Below, piece by piece: positions 43,348 through 54,503 of a DNA stretch of 64,000 nt. Source of the DNA: Cognatiyoonia sediminum (GTDB lineage Bacteria; Pseudomonadota; Alphaproteobacteria; Rhodobacterales; Rhodobacteraceae); contig NZ_FQXB01000001.1 in assembly GCF_900129845.1 (NCBI RefSeq), positions 930,001 to 994,000 on the forward strand. Reading direction: 5' to 3'. The notes beneath the pieces are model-generated. The model worked only from the letters and a program-made list of their open reading frames with translations, was not told where the DNA came from and ran no database searches. The first letter of the stretch is position 1. The number at the start of each line of letters is the position of its first letter. A program made the translations under genes and the position numbers.

Positions 43348-43388
43348 AAAAACTACGGCAACCGTTCGCTGTAAGTATTTGGATAGTA

Positions 43389-44786
43389 ATGATAAAATTC
43401 ACGGATCTTCCGCTTCATACTAAAGTTCTAAAAGCCATTGAAGAGGCCGGTTATACCGAGCCGACGCCGATCCAAGCCGGGGCCATTCCGCCCGCTTGTG
43501 AGGGCAAAGACGTTCTGGGCATTGCGCAGACGGGGACAGGCAAGACAGCCAGTTTCACGCTGCCTATGATAACGCTCCTAAACCGTGGCCGCGCACGGGC
43601 GCGGATGCCGCGGTCTTTGGTGTTGGCTCCAACCCGAGAGCTGGCCGCGCAGGTGGCAGAAAACTTCGACACCTATGCGAAATACACCAAACTGACCAAA
43701 GCGCTTTTGATCGGTGGGGTCAGCTTCAAAGACCAAGATGCGCTCATCGACCGTGGCGTCGACGTTCTGATCGCGACGCCGGGCCGTCTTTTGGATCACT
43801 TTGAACGGGGCAAATTGATCTTATCTGACGTCAAAGTCATGGTTGTCGATGAAGCCGACCGCATGCTTGATATGGGGTTCATCCCTGACATCGAGGAAAT
43901 CTTCAAAAAGACACCATTCACCCGCCAGACTCTGTTTTTTTCCGCCACTATGGCGCCAGAGATTGAGCGGATCACCAATACTTTCCTCTCTGCACCTGTG
44001 AAAGTCGAAGTTGCGCGCGCGGCCACGACCTCGGAAAACATCAAGCAGGGCGTGGTAATGTTCAAAGCCTCTCGCAAAGATCGCGAAGGCACGGAAAAGC
44101 GGAAATTACTTCGGGCGCTGATCGATGCCGAAGGGGACGACTGCACAAACGCGATCATCTTCTGCAATCGCAAGACGGACGTTGATATCTGCGCGAAATC
44201 CTTGAAAAAATACGGCTATAACGCCTCCCCCATCCATGGCGATCTCGATCAGACCCAACGGATGAAAACACTGGATGGGTTCCGCGATGGCTCCATTAGG
44301 TTCTTGGTCGCTTCAGATGTGGCCGCCCGTGGATTGGACATCCCAAACGTGAGCCACGTGTTCAACTTTGATGTGCCCAGCCACGCAGAAGACTATGTGC
44401 ACCGCATTGGCCGCACGGGTCGCGCGGGGCGCAAGGGCACGGCAATGATGATTTGCGTGCCACGAGACGAAAAGAACTTTGCCGATGTTGAACGTCTGGT
44501 GAAGTTGGAAATCCCTCGCGTGGAAAGCCCAATGAAGCCGGAGCCTCCGAAAGAGAAGGCTCAGGACGACAAGCCAAAGCAGAGCAAGGGCCGCATTAGA
44601 AAGAAGGACGAAGCGCCAAAGGTTGAAGCCGCGCCTGAAAGTTCTGAGAAACCTGCTGAAAGGCCGAAGCGTGAGCGCGGGGGTCGCGGGCGTAGTCGGA
44701 ATGAACCGGCCAATACCGTTGTGGGCGTAGGGGACGATGTGCCGGGATTCTTGGCGATGAGCTTTGCGGAGCGTGGAAAGGGTTAA
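43389..44786 (+). CDS. DEAD-box RNA helicase (RhlE-like)
   Basis: A 465-residue ATP-dependent RNA helicase. The Q motif is EPTPIQ (24-29), motif I AQTGTGKT (46-53), motif II DEAD in VVDEADRMLDMGF, motif III SAT (FFSATM), and motif VI HRIGRTGRAGRKG. The C-terminal 100 residues are a charged, Lys/Glu/Arg-rich tail (for example RPKRERGGRGRSRN), as in RhlE-type helicases involved in ribosome assembly and cold adaptation. The frame opens at 43332; ATG 43389 gives the standard MIKFTDLPL start. The gene is followed after 9 bases by the VOC gene. Confidence 0.92.
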   Translation: MIKFTDLPLHTKVLKAIEEAGYTEPTPIQAGAIPPACEGKDVLGIAQTGTGKTASFTLPMITLLNRGRARARMPRSLVLAPTRELAAQVAENFDTYAKYTKLTKALLIGGVSFKDQDALIDRGVDVLIATPGRLLDHFERGKLILSDVKVMVVDEADRMLDMGFIPDIEEIFKKTPFTRQTLFFSATMAPEIERITNTFLSAPVKVEVARAATTSENIKQGVVMFKASRKDREGTEKRKLLRALIDAEGDDCTNAIIFCNRKTDVDICAKSLKKYGYNASPIHGDLDQTQRMKTLDGFRDGSIRFLVASDVAARGLDIPNVSHVFNFDVPSHAEDYVHRIGRTGRAGRKGTAMMICVPRDEKNFADVERLVKLEIPRVESPMKPEPPKEKAQDDKPKQSKGRIRKKDEAPKVEAAPESSEKPAERPKRERGGRGRSRNEPANTVVGVGDDVPGFLAMSFAERGKG

Positions 44787-44795
44787 GGCGTCAAA

Positions 44796-45796
44796 ATGGC
44801 TTACGGGCATTTCGTCTGGACGGACCTTTCAACCTACGACATGGCGGCCGCAAGATCGGACTATTCGAAGATCTTCGGTTGGTCCTTTTCCGGCGACGCT
44901 GCTTATGACTTTGCTTTGGTCGGCGATGACACCGCAGCGGCTATTTTTCCGATGCCTGACTTCCTAGCCAAGATCGATATGCCATCCTTTTGGATGTCTT
45001 ATGTCCATGTTGCGGACCTTGACGCTTCCGTAGAAAAAGCGCGCGGCCATTCAGACGTCATTATCGAAGTTGAACCGCAGTCATTCGGCGACGATGCTCG
45101 CGTCGCGCTAGTTCGTGATCCCTCCGGGGCCGGATTCACGCTTTATGAAGGTCCCGAGATCACTGCGGTTTCCGGAGCCGGTTCCGTTGTCGATCGCTAT
45201 CACCATGTCTCTGACTTTAAGCTAGTTTCCGCGTTCTATGAAGACATGTTTGGTTGGACGACACTTGAGACAACAGGGTCAGATTGGCCCGTTTACGAAC
45301 TTGTCCACCCAGACGGCAAAGTTATAGCGCACATAGAAGAAGTCCCTTCGAGCATACGCGGCAAATTTAGCTATTGGATGCCATGCTTTAGCGTTGCGTC
45401 CTCTGATCACTCTCTGGCGCAAATTACGTCAACCGAGGGAACCATCTTCTCCGCCATTGGCCAAGGCCGTGTGATGGTTGCCGACCAACAAGGGGCTCAT
45501 TTTCTTATTCGGGAAGACGCTTCCGAGGACGAACAACCTCGCGTGTCGACTGGAACTACACCTTGGAAAGCCCTCTTTGGCGTCTTGTGCGTTTGGCTGG
45601 CTGTCGCATTCGAGTTTCAAGTCTTTGGGGCGTCCTTTTCTTAGTTTGGACGTGGCCAGCCCTAAAGTCCGGTCAGGTCGACTTCATTGAAACGGTCAGC
45701 AAGCGAACACATCCAAAACTCTACTGGGTCATAGTAGGCACTTGGATATTCCTAAGCTTTTGGGTTCTCTGGGAAGCAGTTGCAGCTTGGGTTTAG
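44796..45796 (+). pseudogene. VOC-family protein with membrane tail, broken by a frameshift
   Basis: The first frame (44796-45644, 282 codons) encodes two glyoxalase/VOC domains, each with the beta-alpha-beta-beta-beta pattern (FVWTDLSTYDMAAARSDYSKIFGW and YHHVSDFKLVSAFYEDMFGW). It ends in the start of a membrane helix (ALFGVLCVWLAVAFEFQVF), then GASFS and a stop. The +2 frame continues without a break as WGVLFLVWTWPALKSGQVDF ... LYWVIVGTWIFLSFWVLWEAVAAWV to 45796, the usual membrane tail of these proteins in Roseobacters. Loss of one base, probably a T in CTTTGGGG (45623-45630), explains it. It may be a real mutation, a sequencing error, or a slippage site. Confidence 0.75.
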
Positions 45797-47454
45797 CCCA
45801 ACCGACTGACAATCACTGCCACCTCAGGCTTCTTCCCAATCTCCGCTTGGGTCGTCCGCCGCGCTATCGAGCGAAGTTCTTTCTCCAATTTCACATCGTC
45901 CCGCAAAGTTTTACCCTCAGCGCGCATCAGGAACTGACCAAGGTCTTCTTCCAGAACTTCGACCAAAGCGGCGTTAGACGTGCCTGTCTCGGCCAGCCCT
46001 ACAACCTCAACCCAAGGTTCGCCCAAAGGTTCGTCATTCTCATCCACGATCAATGTCACGATGACATGGCCATTGAGCGCCATTTTGATGCGCTCGCGGA
46101 CAATGCCGTCAAGTGCTCCAATTTGAACCGTTCCGTCGAGGTATGTCCGCCCCGTTTCGATGTATTCGGCGACCGTCGGAGCGTTGCCAGACAGATCAAT
46201 CATCATCCCATTCACAGCGACGATACCGGTCAACCCTTTGGAATTTCCAATCTTCACATGTTCCCGCAGATGGCGATGTTCACCATGCATCGGAACAAGG
46301 ATTTGCGGCTGGATGATCTCGTGCATCCGCTCCAAATCAGGGCGATTGGCGTGGCCAGAGACGTGATAGCGGGTATCATCTTCGACCACATCCACGCCCA
46401 TCTCTGAGAACTGGTTCATGATCCGGATCACGCCGCGTTCGTTGCCAGGGATGGTTTTGGAGGAGAAGAGGAACGTATCGCCTTCTTTCATCGTCAGTCC
46501 AAGATATTTGCCGTTGGCCAATTGGGCCGATGCCGCGCGACGTTCGCCTTGTGAACCTGTCACCAAGAGTAGCAGATGTTCGCGCGGGATGTTCTGGGCA
46601 TCTTCGGGGGAGACCATAGACGGGAAATCTTTGAGCAGGCCCGTTTCCGTCGCCGCTTCCACCATCCTGCGCATCGCACGGCCAAGCAGGCACACTGACC
46701 GCCCCGCTTTGTCAGCCGCCACTGCGAGTGTCTTTAGGCGGGCGATGTTGGAGGCAAAGGTTGTCGCGACGACCATCCCCGGTGCATCGCGCATCAGCTC
46801 TTCAACCTCCCCCGCGATGGAGGCCTCTGACCTGCCTTCGGCTTTAAAGAAAATGTTGGTGCTGTCGCAGACCAGCGCTTTGACGCCATCCTTCGCGATT
46901 TCAGCCCAAAGGCTTTCGTCAAAGGCTTCACCGACCACGGGCGTTTTGTCGATCTTGAAATCACCAGAATGGATCACCCTGCCCTCTGGCGTATCGATGA
47001 TCAGACCGGAACTTTCAGGGATCGAATGACTGATCGGGACAAAGGACACTTTGAAGGGGCCGACGTCTCGTGTTTCGGGATAAGGGCCCACCACGGTCAG
47101 AACGCCGTCAGGGTGGCCGTGTTCTTCCAACTTTCTCGCGGCGATGTTCGCGGTGAACTTACGCGCATAAACCGGCGCACCGAGACGTTCCCAATAGTGA
47201 CCAACCGCGCCCACGTGATCTTCATGCGCGTGGGTTATGAAGATGCCATCGATCATCGCTTTGCGTTCTTCCAGCCATGAAATGTCCGGCAGGATCAGAT
47301 CAACGCCTGGGGTGCCATCCATATCAGGAAAGGTCACACCCAGATCCACGACAATCAAACGCTCGGCGTCTTTCGGCCCGTAGCCGTAGACGTAAGCATT
47401 CATGCCAATTTCGCCAGCGCCGCCAAGCGGCAAGTAAATCAGGCGAGATGTCAT
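45793..47454 (-). CDS. rnj: Ribonuclease J
   Basis: RNase J, 553 residues, a metallo-beta-lactamase/beta-CASP nuclease with endo- and 5'-3' exonuclease activity, used for mRNA decay and rRNA maturation. The zinc-binding motif is His75, His77, Asp79, His80 in FITHAHEDHVGAVGHY. The beta-CASP insert follows, and VLVPMHGEHRHL is near the third metal motif. The C-terminal segment is short, as in alphaproteobacterial members. It is the last gene of the nuoN-birA-coaX-rnj unit, overlaps coaX by four bases, and meets the VOC frame at its 3' end. Confidence 0.94.
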   Translation of the reverse strand: MTSRLIYLPLGGAGEIGMNAYVYGYGPKDAERLIVVDLGVTFPDMDGTPGVDLILPDISWLEERKAMIDGIFITHAHEDHVGAVGHYWERLGAPVYARKFTANIAARKLEEHGHPDGVLTVVGPYPETRDVGPFKVSFVPISHSIPESSGLIIDTPEGRVIHSGDFKIDKTPVVGEAFDESLWAEIAKDGVKALVCDSTNIFFKAEGRSEASIAGEVEELMRDAPGMVVATTFASNIARLKTLAVAADKAGRSVCLLGRAMRRMVEAATETGLLKDFPSMVSPEDAQNIPREHLLLLVTGSQGERRAASAQLANGKYLGLTMKEGDTFLFSSKTIPGNERGVIRIMNQFSEMGVDVVEDDTRYHVSGHANRPDLERMHEIIQPQILVPMHGEHRHLREHVKIGNSKGLTGIVAVNGMMIDLSGNAPTVAEYIETGRTYLDGTVQIGALDGIVRERIKMALNGHVIVTLIVDENDEPLGEPWVEVVGLAETGTSNAALVEVLEEDLGQFLMRAEGKTLRDDVKLEKELRSIARRTTQAEIGKKPEVAVIVSRLG

Positions 47455-48224
47455 GAAAGGTCCTTATTGAATTTATGGATCACGGTCAGGCCGTGGATCG
47501 TGAGGTCTTCGTCGAATGCGTCAAATAGCGTTGCGGACTGCTGAAACAAGGGGGCGAGGCCGCCGGTAGAGATGACTTTCATCGGAACGCCACGTTCGGC
47601 TTTGATCCGATCGCAAATCTCGCGGACAAGGCCGATATAGCCCCAGAAGACGCCGGATTGCATACATTCGACGGTGTTGGTTCCAACAACCTTTTGCGGT
47701 TTGCTTATGTCCACATGCGGAAGCGCGGCGGCGGCGGCATGGAGTGCCTCTAAGCTGAGATTGACACCCGGGGCGATGACACCTCCGACATAAGCACCAT
47801 CGGATGCCACGACATCGAAGGTGGTGGCTGTACCAAAATCCACAACGATCAGATCACCGCCGTGACGATCAAAGGCACCGGCCGCGTTGACGAGCCTGTC
47901 TGGCCCGACTTGCGTGCCTTCATCGACGCGCGGCGGGGCTGGCAATGCGCATTCAGGCTTCCCGACGACAAGCGGACGGGTGTTGAAGTAACGGTCAGAC
48001 AGAACCCGTAAATTGAACACAACGCGCGGCACGGTCGAACTGACGATCACTTCGTCGATCTCAACATCAATGTTCTGAATTTTCATCAGTGTGGAGAGCC
48101 AGACATAGTATTGATCCGCCGTGCGCTGCCACTCGGTCGCCGTGCGCCATTGCGCGATGAACTCTTCCCCATTCCAGATGGAGAACACGGTATTGGTGTT
48201 GCCGCAGTCGATTGCGAGGAGCAT
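47451..48224 (-). CDS. coaX: Type III pantothenate kinase
   Basis: CoaX, 257 residues, phosphorylates pantothenate in the first step of coenzyme A synthesis. This is the ASKHA-fold, feedback-insensitive type. The phosphate-1 loop is LAIDCGNTNTVFSIW (residues 3-17), the phosphate-2 loop VVDFGTATTFDVV, and the adenosine contact ISTGGLAPLF. It overlaps rnj by four bases (ATGA) and lies 81 bases after birA. Confidence 0.94.
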   Translation of the reverse strand: MLLAIDCGNTNTVFSIWNGEEFIAQWRTATEWQRTADQYYVWLSTLMKIQNIDVEIDEVIVSSTVPRVVFNLRVLSDRYFNTRPLVVGKPECALPAPPRVDEGTQVGPDRLVNAAGAFDRHGGDLIVVDFGTATTFDVVASDGAYVGGVIAPGVNLSLEALHAAAAALPHVDISKPQKVVGTNTVECMQSGVFWGYIGLVREICDRIKAERGVPMKVISTGGLAPLFQQSATLFDAFDEDLTIHGLTVIHKFNKDLS

Positions 48225-48305
48225 AGCGATCTCTCGAGTTTATTCAGGTGGCGAAGGGATAGCGGGTTTTGGCGAAAGCGCAAGTTTCGCTAGGCTAACC
48301 GAACG

Positions 48306-49058
48306 TCAGAAATACACATCCGCCGCTGGAATTGAGCGTGGCCCTTTGGCAGTGATCAAAACGAGGTTCCCATCCTTATCGATGGTATCGAACAACCCTT
48401 CGATTGTTTCAGTTGTGGTGCGCGCTGTGATCGTATCGCCGAGGCGTGCAGCATGTTTCAGCCAATCCTCGCGAATGCGCGTAAAGCCCATGGCGTCGAG
48501 CTTTTTCTCTTGCGTCGCAAAAGCATTCGCCAAAGTCACCAGAAACTCTCCAGGCGGCACGGGCTCTCCCCCTTCTCCGGCCACGCTGACAGGGGCAAAT
48601 ACAGCCTCCTCAACCACAGGTGCATAAGACAAGTTCACGCCAATCCCAACGGACAACCAATCGACAAATGGCCCGCGCCCGCTGCTTTCCAGCAATATAC
48701 CAGCTGCCTTACCACCGTTGATCAACACGTCATTCGGCCATTTGAGAGAAATTCTCCGCCGGTCGATGTAGAGAGACAAAGCCTCCAGTAGCGCGTTCGC
48801 CGCCACGAAAGAGCGTTGCGCCGCTGCTTGAGCGGTACAGAGAGGCTTCATCAGCAAGGTCGCAGATAGATTGCCCTTTGGGTTTTCCCAAGGGCGCCCG
48901 CGTCTGCCCCGCGCGTCGGTCTGTTCGCGCGCCATGATCCATGTAGGGTAGTGCAAATCACTCGCACGCCGCGCCGCCTCTGCCATTGTGCTATCGACGG
49001 TATCTAGAACAATACAACGGTGGCCCTCAGGCCAGTTGGGGTGTTTGTCGGGGGTCAA
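48306..49058 (-). CDS. birA: Biotin--[acetyl-CoA-carboxylase] ligase
   Basis: A 250-residue biotin protein ligase that activates biotin and attaches it to the carboxyl carrier protein. The motif EQTDARGRRGRPWENPKGN holds the biotinyl-AMP loop, KWPNDVLINGGKAAGILLES the central lysine strand, and the C-terminal SH3-like domain is IEGLFDTIDKDGNLVL. There is no N-terminal helix-turn-helix, so it is a monofunctional ligase without repressor role. The start is TTG (49056-49058), with AAGGGGGG upstream; no ATG gives a full domain. It follows nuoN by 19 bases. Confidence 0.92.
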   Translation of the reverse strand: MTPDKHPNWPEGHRCIVLDTVDSTMAEAARRASDLHYPTWIMAREQTDARGRRGRPWENPKGNLSATLLMKPLCTAQAAAQRSFVAANALLEALSLYIDRRRISLKWPNDVLINGGKAAGILLESSGRGPFVDWLSVGIGVNLSYAPVVEEAVFAPVSVAGEGGEPVPPGEFLVTLANAFATQEKKLDAMGFTRIREDWLKHAARLGDTITARTTTETIEGLFDTIDKDGNLVLITAKGPRSIPAADVYF

Positions 49059-49077
49059 AGCGTCGTCCCCCCTTCAA

Positions 49078-50523
49078 TCACTTGACCAATGCAGCCGCTG
49101 CGGTCGCCGCAAAGGGATCAACACCAAAGAGGTTGATCCCCGGCACCCAAGCCACCGCGACGATGGCCCCACATGCAACCGCCGTCAGCCAAAGCACTGG
49201 TGCAGGGCTGCCATCCAGCGCTTCTGTATCCTCGCCAAAGTACATGAAGTACACAATGCGGATGTAGTAGAAGGCACCGATGACGGATGCGATCACACCT
49301 GCAACGGCCAGCCAACCAAGACCAGCGTCATAGGCGGCTTGCAACACGTAGAACTTACCGAAGAACCCCAAAAGCGGCGGGACACCTGCGAGGCTGAACA
49401 TCAAGCACAGCATCACCAAGGCCATCAAAGGCTGCGTTTTGGAGTATTGCTTAAGGGCGTAGATATCTGTGACAGGCCGCCCATCTTTTTCCATCGTTAA
49501 GATCAAAGCGAAGGTGCCGACGTTCATCGTCACGTAGATCGCCATATAGACCAGCATCGCCTGTACGCCGAGCGCTGTGCCAGCCGCTAAGCCCATCAAG
49601 GCAAAGCCCATATGCGCGATAGAGGAATAGGCCATCAAGCGTTTGATGTCGCGCTGTCCAATCGCCGCGATCGCGCCAAGGAACATGGACACGACGGAGA
49701 GGAACGCAACGATCTGCTGCCAATCGCCAACAATCCCACCAAACGCGTCATGAACAACGCGCGCGAAGAGCGCCATCGCCGCCATTTTCGGCGCGGTAGC
49801 GAAGAAAGCTGTCACCGGAGTGGGCGAGCCTTCGTAAACATCGGGTGTCCACATGTGGAAGGGAGCGGCGGAGATTTTGAACGCGAAACCCGCCAGAAGG
49901 AACACGATGCCGAAGAGAAGGCCGAGCGAAACGCCCTGCTCTACCGTGGCGATGATGCCAGAGAAGAGCGTTGTACCGGTGTAGCCATAGACCAAAGACG
50001 CACCATAGAGCAGCAAACCGGACGATAGCGCGCCAAGGACGAAATACTTCAAACCGGCTTCGGTTGATTTCACGCTGTCACGACGCAGGGATGCGACGAC
50101 GTAGAGCGACAAGGATTGCAGCTCGAGGCCCATATAGAGAACCATCAGATCGCCAGCAGAGACCATAACCATCATGCCAACTACCGCGAGTGCGACAAGA
50201 AGCGGGTATTCGAACTTCAACAGCCCGCGCTGCTGCATATAGCCTTCTGACATCAACAGAACGACGGCGGCGGACACGAGGATCACGATCTTTGCAAATC
50301 GGGCGAAGGCGTCATCGACAAACATACCACCAAAGGCTGTTGTCGACCCATCGCCGTTGATCCCGATCCAGACAGCGAGCAGTATGAAGACGCCCGCCGT
50401 GCCCCAAGTCAGCAGACCTGCGGCGCCGTCCTTGACGGTATAAACAGCGCCCATCAAACCGACTATCGCATAGATCGACAGAACCAGCTCTGGCATGATG
50501 GTTTGAATATCAGCGGATAGCAT
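49078..50523 (-). CDS. nuoN: NADH-quinone oxidoreductase subunit N
   Basis: NuoN, 481 residues, is an antiporter-like proton-pumping subunit of the membrane arm of complex I. It is almost wholly hydrophobic with about 14 membrane helices. It includes the conserved lysine-containing helix [21 protein letters not shown] and the short conserved [16 protein letters not shown]. Ordinary length. It follows nuoM by 12 bases. Confidence 0.96.
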   Translation of the reverse strand: MLSADIQTIMPELVLSIYAIVGLMGAVYTVKDGAAGLLTWGTAGVFILLAVWIGINGDGSTTAFGGMFVDDAFARFAKIVILVSAAVVLLMSEGYMQQRGLLKFEYPLLVALAVVGMMVMVSAGDLMVLYMGLELQSLSLYVVASLRRDSVKSTEAGLKYFVLGALSSGLLLYGASLVYGYTGTTLFSGIIATVEQGVSLGLLFGIVFLLAGFAFKISAAPFHMWTPDVYEGSPTPVTAFFATAPKMAAMALFARVVHDAFGGIVGDWQQIVAFLSVVSMFLGAIAAIGQRDIKRLMAYSSIAHMGFALMGLAAGTALGVQAMLVYMAIYVTMNVGTFALILTMEKDGRPVTDIYALKQYSKTQPLMALVMLCLMFSLAGVPPLLGFFGKFYVLQAAYDAGLGWLAVAGVIASVIGAFYYIRIVYFMYFGEDTEALDGSPAPVLWLTAVACGAIVAVAWVPGINLFGVDPFAATAAAALVK

Positions 50524-50535
50524 CAGGGCCGCTCC

Positions 50536-52077
50536 TTAATTCTGTGCGTACTGGTTGGCCGCGTCAAATGCCGCGGTTGCCGTGTCATATTGTCCAATTA
50601 AGGCCTCAACAGACGGGCCAATAATATCGGTCACGAGGCTTGGGTAAACGCCAAGCAAAAGGGTCATCGCCACAAGCGGCGTGAACAACCAGCGCTCGCG
50701 TGGTGTGATATCCTTGATCGTTTTGAGGCTTTCCTTGATCAGATCACCCATCACAACGCGACGGTAGAGCCAAAGCGCATAAGCCGCAGACAGGATCACA
50801 CCCGTGGTCGCAACCATGGCCACCCAGGTATTGACCTGGAAGACACCCATCAAAGTCAGGAATTCACCGACAAAGCCGGATGTGCCCGGCAAGCCGACGT
50901 TGGCCATCGTGAAGAAACAGAAGATCAGCGCGTATGCTGGCATCCGGTTCACCAGACCGCCGTAGGCATCAATTTCTCGCGTGTGCATTCGGTCGTAGAT
51001 CACACCAACGCAGAGGAAGAGCGCGCCGGAAATGAACCCGTGGCTCAGCATCTGGAAGATCGCGCCGTCGATACCTTGCTGGTTCACCGCAAAGATACCC
51101 ATGGTGACGTATCCCATGTGGGCGACGGACGAATAGGCGATCAGCTTTTTCATGTCTTCCTGCACCAGCGCCACCAGCGAGGTGTAGACAATCGCAATCG
51201 CAGAGAGCCACAGGACAAGCGGCCCCATCACCTCTGACCCCACGGGGAACATCGGCAGCGAGAAGCGCAGGAAGCCATAGCCGCCCATTTTCAACAGGAT
51301 TGCCGCCAGAACAACGGAACCCGCGGTCGGGGCCTGAACGTGCGCGTCTGGCAACCATGTGTGGACCGGCCACATGGGCATTTTCACCGCGAAGGACGCA
51401 AAGAACGCCAACCACATCAGTGTCTGTGCGCCGCCGATGATCTGAATACCCAAGAGGCTAAATGTCTCGGACCCGAAGCTGTGCGTCAGCAAGGTTTCGA
51501 TATCTGTGGTACCGGCGTCCACATACATCGCGACCATAGCCACGAGCATCAAAACCGAACCGAGGAAGGTGTAGAGGAAGAATTTGAAAGACGCGTAAAT
51601 CCGGTTCGCGCCACCCCAGATACCGATGATCAGGAACATCGGGATCAGGCCTGCTTCGAAAAAGAGGTAAAAGAGCACCAGATCAAGCGCCATGAAGACG
51701 CCTAGCATCAGTGTTTCAAGGAACAGGAAGGCGATCATGTATTCCTTAACCCGAACCTTTACGTCCCAACATGCGCCAATCACGATCGGCATCAAGAAGG
51801 TCGTCAGCATGACAAAGAGGATCGAAATCCCGTCCACACCCATTTTGTATTTCAGGCCAAGGAGCCACTCTCGCTCTTCCACCATCTGGAAGCCAGTGTC
51901 TTGCGGGTTGAACTCAAACAGAATGAAGAGCGAGACAACGAAAGTCGCGATGGTCGTCGCCAAAGCCACCCATTTCGCGTTGCGCTGTGCTGCCGCGTCG
52001 TCCCCACGGAGGAAGATCGCAAGGATCAATGCACCGAGCAGCGGAATAAAGGTGGTGAGAGAAAGAAGGTTGCCCAT
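50536..52077 (-). CDS. nuoM: NADH-quinone oxidoreductase subunit M
   Basis: NuoM, 513 residues, the central antiporter-like proton channel of the membrane arm. About 14 membrane helices. The glutamate in [21 protein letters not shown] and the lysine-bearing [26 protein letters not shown] and [16 protein letters not shown] are conserved. The frame is open to 52107; ATG 52077 overlaps the nuoL stop (TGATG), with GGAG upstream. Confidence 0.96.
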   Translation of the reverse strand: MGNLLSLTTFIPLLGALILAIFLRGDDAAAQRNAKWVALATTIATFVVSLFILFEFNPQDTGFQMVEEREWLLGLKYKMGVDGISILFVMLTTFLMPIVIGACWDVKVRVKEYMIAFLFLETLMLGVFMALDLVLFYLFFEAGLIPMFLIIGIWGGANRIYASFKFFLYTFLGSVLMLVAMVAMYVDAGTTDIETLLTHSFGSETFSLLGIQIIGGAQTLMWLAFFASFAVKMPMWPVHTWLPDAHVQAPTAGSVVLAAILLKMGGYGFLRFSLPMFPVGSEVMGPLVLWLSAIAIVYTSLVALVQEDMKKLIAYSSVAHMGYVTMGIFAVNQQGIDGAIFQMLSHGFISGALFLCVGVIYDRMHTREIDAYGGLVNRMPAYALIFCFFTMANVGLPGTSGFVGEFLTLMGVFQVNTWVAMVATTGVILSAAYALWLYRRVVMGDLIKESLKTIKDITPRERWLFTPLVAMTLLLGVYPSLVTDIIGPSVEALIGQYDTATAAFDAANQYAQN

Positions 52078-54191
52078 CAGTTGGCTCCTCCGCTCAGAGA
52101 GACCCATGTCAGGAGAACAGCAATGCCGATCACCATCGCGAAGGCGTAAGTAAAGATATAGCCGGACTGCATGCGGCCCAGAAGACGCGTGAAGAACGGA
52201 ACAACGCCCATGGCCAAGCCATTGATGCCGCCGTCAATCACGCCCATATCGCCGCGTTTCCAGAGGAAGTTCCCGATAGCGATTGCAGGGCGCACAAAGA
52301 CGAAATCATAAAGCTCGTCAAAGTACCATTTGTTGAGCAGGAAGTTGTAGAGCGGGCGCTGTTGTTCCGCGAGTTTCGCCGGAAGGTCTGGTCGGCGGAT
52401 ATACATCAGCCAAGCCAGCGCAAAGCCTGCGACCATGACGATGAAGGGGCTCAACTTCACCCAGTTTGGCACGTAATGCGCATCATGCAGAACGTGGTTG
52501 TCGGGGTTATGATAAATCGCGCCCTCGCCCGGCTGCTGGATTGGTGTTTCTTTGCCACCATCATCGGAGTGATCGTCTGTTTCCTCACCCGCGGCGTAAG
52601 CCGGTGCAATTAGGCTAAAGCCCATGGCTGTGTCTTCGGTTTTTTCGGTGGCTTCGATATAGCCAAAGAACTTGCCGACTTTCTCATCCGATCCGAAGAA
52701 CGGACCATAGAAAACCATACCAGAGAAGATCGCACCGACGGAGAGCACCGCCAAAGGCGTTAGCATCGTACCGGGGCTTTCGTGGGCGTGTTCATGCGTG
52801 TGCTTGTCACCGCGCGGTTCGCCGTAGAATGTCAGGAACATCAGGCGCCAGCTGTAGAAGCTTGTCATGAAGGCCGCGACAACGAGCATCCAGAAGGCAT
52901 ATCCCGCATCCGCGGCAAAGGCGCTTTCGATGATTGCGTCTTTTGAAACGAAGCCCGCGAAGCCAATAGGGAAACCGATATATAGAAGCGGGATACCTAC
53001 GCCGGTGATGGCAAGCGTGCCGATCATCATTGCCCAGAAGGTATAGGGCATCTTGTCTTTCAGACCGCCATAGTTCCGCATGTCTTGTTCATGGTGCATG
53101 CCGTGGATCACAGAGCCCGCGCCGAGGAACAACATCGCCTTGAAGAACGCGTGTGTCAGCAGGTGGAACATCGCGACCGAATAGACACCCACGCCAGCGG
53201 CCACGAACATGTAGCCAAGCTGTGAACAGGTTGAATAGGCGATGACGCGTTTGATGTCGTTTTGCACCAAGCCCACGGTGGCAGCGAAGAAGGCTGTTGT
53301 TGCCCCAAGGAAGACGATGAATTGCTGCGTCTCTGGCGCGTATTCATAAAGCGGCGACATACGGCAGACGAGGAACACGCCAGCCGTCACCATGGTTGCT
53401 GCGTGGATCAACGCGGACACAGGTGTTGGCCCTTCCATCGCGTCTGGTAGCCACGTGTGGAGCAGCAACTGCGCAGACTTACCCATCGCGCCAACAAACA
53501 GAAGGAATGCCAGCAAGTTGGCGACATTCCATTCCGCCCAGAGGAACGGCATCGTCATCTCTGCCAGTTGCGGCGTCATAGCGAAGATGTCTTCAAACTT
53601 CACGCTGTCGGTCACCCAGTAGATGCCAAAGATGCCAAGTGCGAAGCCAAAGTCGCCCACACGGTTGACGACAAATGCTTTGATCGCTGCCGCGTTGGCG
53701 GAGGGTTTCTTGTAGTAGAAGCCGATCAATAAGTAAGACGCGACGCCCACGCCTTCCCAACCAAAGAACATCTGGATCAAGTTGTCCGACGTCACCAGCA
53801 TCAGCATCGCAAAGGTGAAGAACGACAGATAGGCAAAGAAGCGTGGCCGGTAGCTGACCCCTTTAGCGAAATGGTCGTCATGCGCCATATAGCCAAAGGA
53901 ATAAAGGTGCACGAGGGCTGAGACAGTGGTGATCACGATCAACATGATCGCGGTCAATCGGTCCATCCGAATGGCCCAATCGGTGCTGAGTGTACCGGAT
54001 TCAATCCATCGCAGGATCGTGATGCTTTCGGTGGTGCCGTCGAAGGTCAGGAACACGATCCAAGACAGGATCGCGGCGAGGAACAAAAGGCTCGTCGCCA
54101 CCCACTGTGCCGTGGTTTCCCCGATGAACTTCCAGCCAAACCCGCAAAGCAGCGCGCCGACGAGTGGGGCGAAGAGGATGATGGTTTCCAT
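52077..54191 (-). CDS. nuoL: NADH-quinone oxidoreductase subunit L
   Basis: NuoL, 704 residues, the distal antiporter-like subunit of complex I with a long C-terminal amphipathic helix along the membrane arm. Conserved parts are [51 protein letters not shown] and [18 protein letters not shown] charged loop ([15 protein letters not shown] and later [15 protein letters not shown]) lies in the last third, typical of alphaproteobacterial NuoL. It is 4 bases after nuoK. Confidence 0.96.
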   Translation of the reverse strand: METIILFAPLVGALLCGFGWKFIGETTAQWVATSLLFLAAILSWIVFLTFDGTTESITILRWIESGTLSTDWAIRMDRLTAIMLIVITTVSALVHLYSFGYMAHDDHFAKGVSYRPRFFAYLSFFTFAMLMLVTSDNLIQMFFGWEGVGVASYLLIGFYYKKPSANAAAIKAFVVNRVGDFGFALGIFGIYWVTDSVKFEDIFAMTPQLAEMTMPFLWAEWNVANLLAFLLFVGAMGKSAQLLLHTWLPDAMEGPTPVSALIHAATMVTAGVFLVCRMSPLYEYAPETQQFIVFLGATTAFFAATVGLVQNDIKRVIAYSTCSQLGYMFVAAGVGVYSVAMFHLLTHAFFKAMLFLGAGSVIHGMHHEQDMRNYGGLKDKMPYTFWAMMIGTLAITGVGIPLLYIGFPIGFAGFVSKDAIIESAFAADAGYAFWMLVVAAFMTSFYSWRLMFLTFYGEPRGDKHTHEHAHESPGTMLTPLAVLSVGAIFSGMVFYGPFFGSDEKVGKFFGYIEATEKTEDTAMGFSLIAPAYAAGEETDDHSDDGGKETPIQQPGEGAIYHNPDNHVLHDAHYVPNWVKLSPFIVMVAGFALAWLMYIRRPDLPAKLAEQQRPLYNFLLNKWYFDELYDFVFVRPAIAIGNFLWKRGDMGVIDGGINGLAMGVVPFFTRLLGRMQSGYIFTYAFAMVIGIAVLLTWVSLSGGAN

Positions 54192-54195
54192 AGTC

Positions 54196-54501
54196 TTAAC
54201 CCTTCATCACGTTGACGTCTTCAACGTCGATGGTGCCGCGGTTGCGGAAGAAACAAACAAGAATGGCGAGGCCGATGGCGGCCTCCGCCGCGGCAACGGT
54301 TAGCACGAAGAGCGTGAAGACCTGCCCCACTAGATCGCCCAGATACGCGGAAAAGGCGACGAAGTTGATGTTCACCGCTAGCAGCATCAATTCGATGCTC
54401 ATCAACAGGATGATGACGTTCTTCCGGTTCAGGAAAAGCCCAAAAATGCCGATGACAAAAAGCGCCGCAGCGACCGTCAGGTAATGTTCAAGTCCGATCA
54501 T
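54196..54501 (-). CDS. nuoK: NADH-quinone oxidoreductase subunit K
   Basis: NuoK, 101 residues, three membrane helices, part of the complex I proton path between NuoH/J and the antiporter subunits. The two conserved glutamates lie in [17 protein letters not shown] and [12 protein letters not shown]. It lies 2 bases after nuoJ. Confidence 0.96.
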   Translation of the reverse strand: MIGLEHYLTVAAALFVIGIFGLFLNRKNVIILLMSIELMLLAVNINFVAFSAYLGDLVGQVFTLFVLTVAAAEAAIGLAILVCFFRNRGTIDVEDVNVMKG

Positions 54502-54503
54502 TC

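Noticed and set aside
43187-43388. Gap before the helicase as a possible tRNA or small RNA gene
   Set aside because: No cloverleaf or T-loop signature; only a promoter-like pair and one hairpin.
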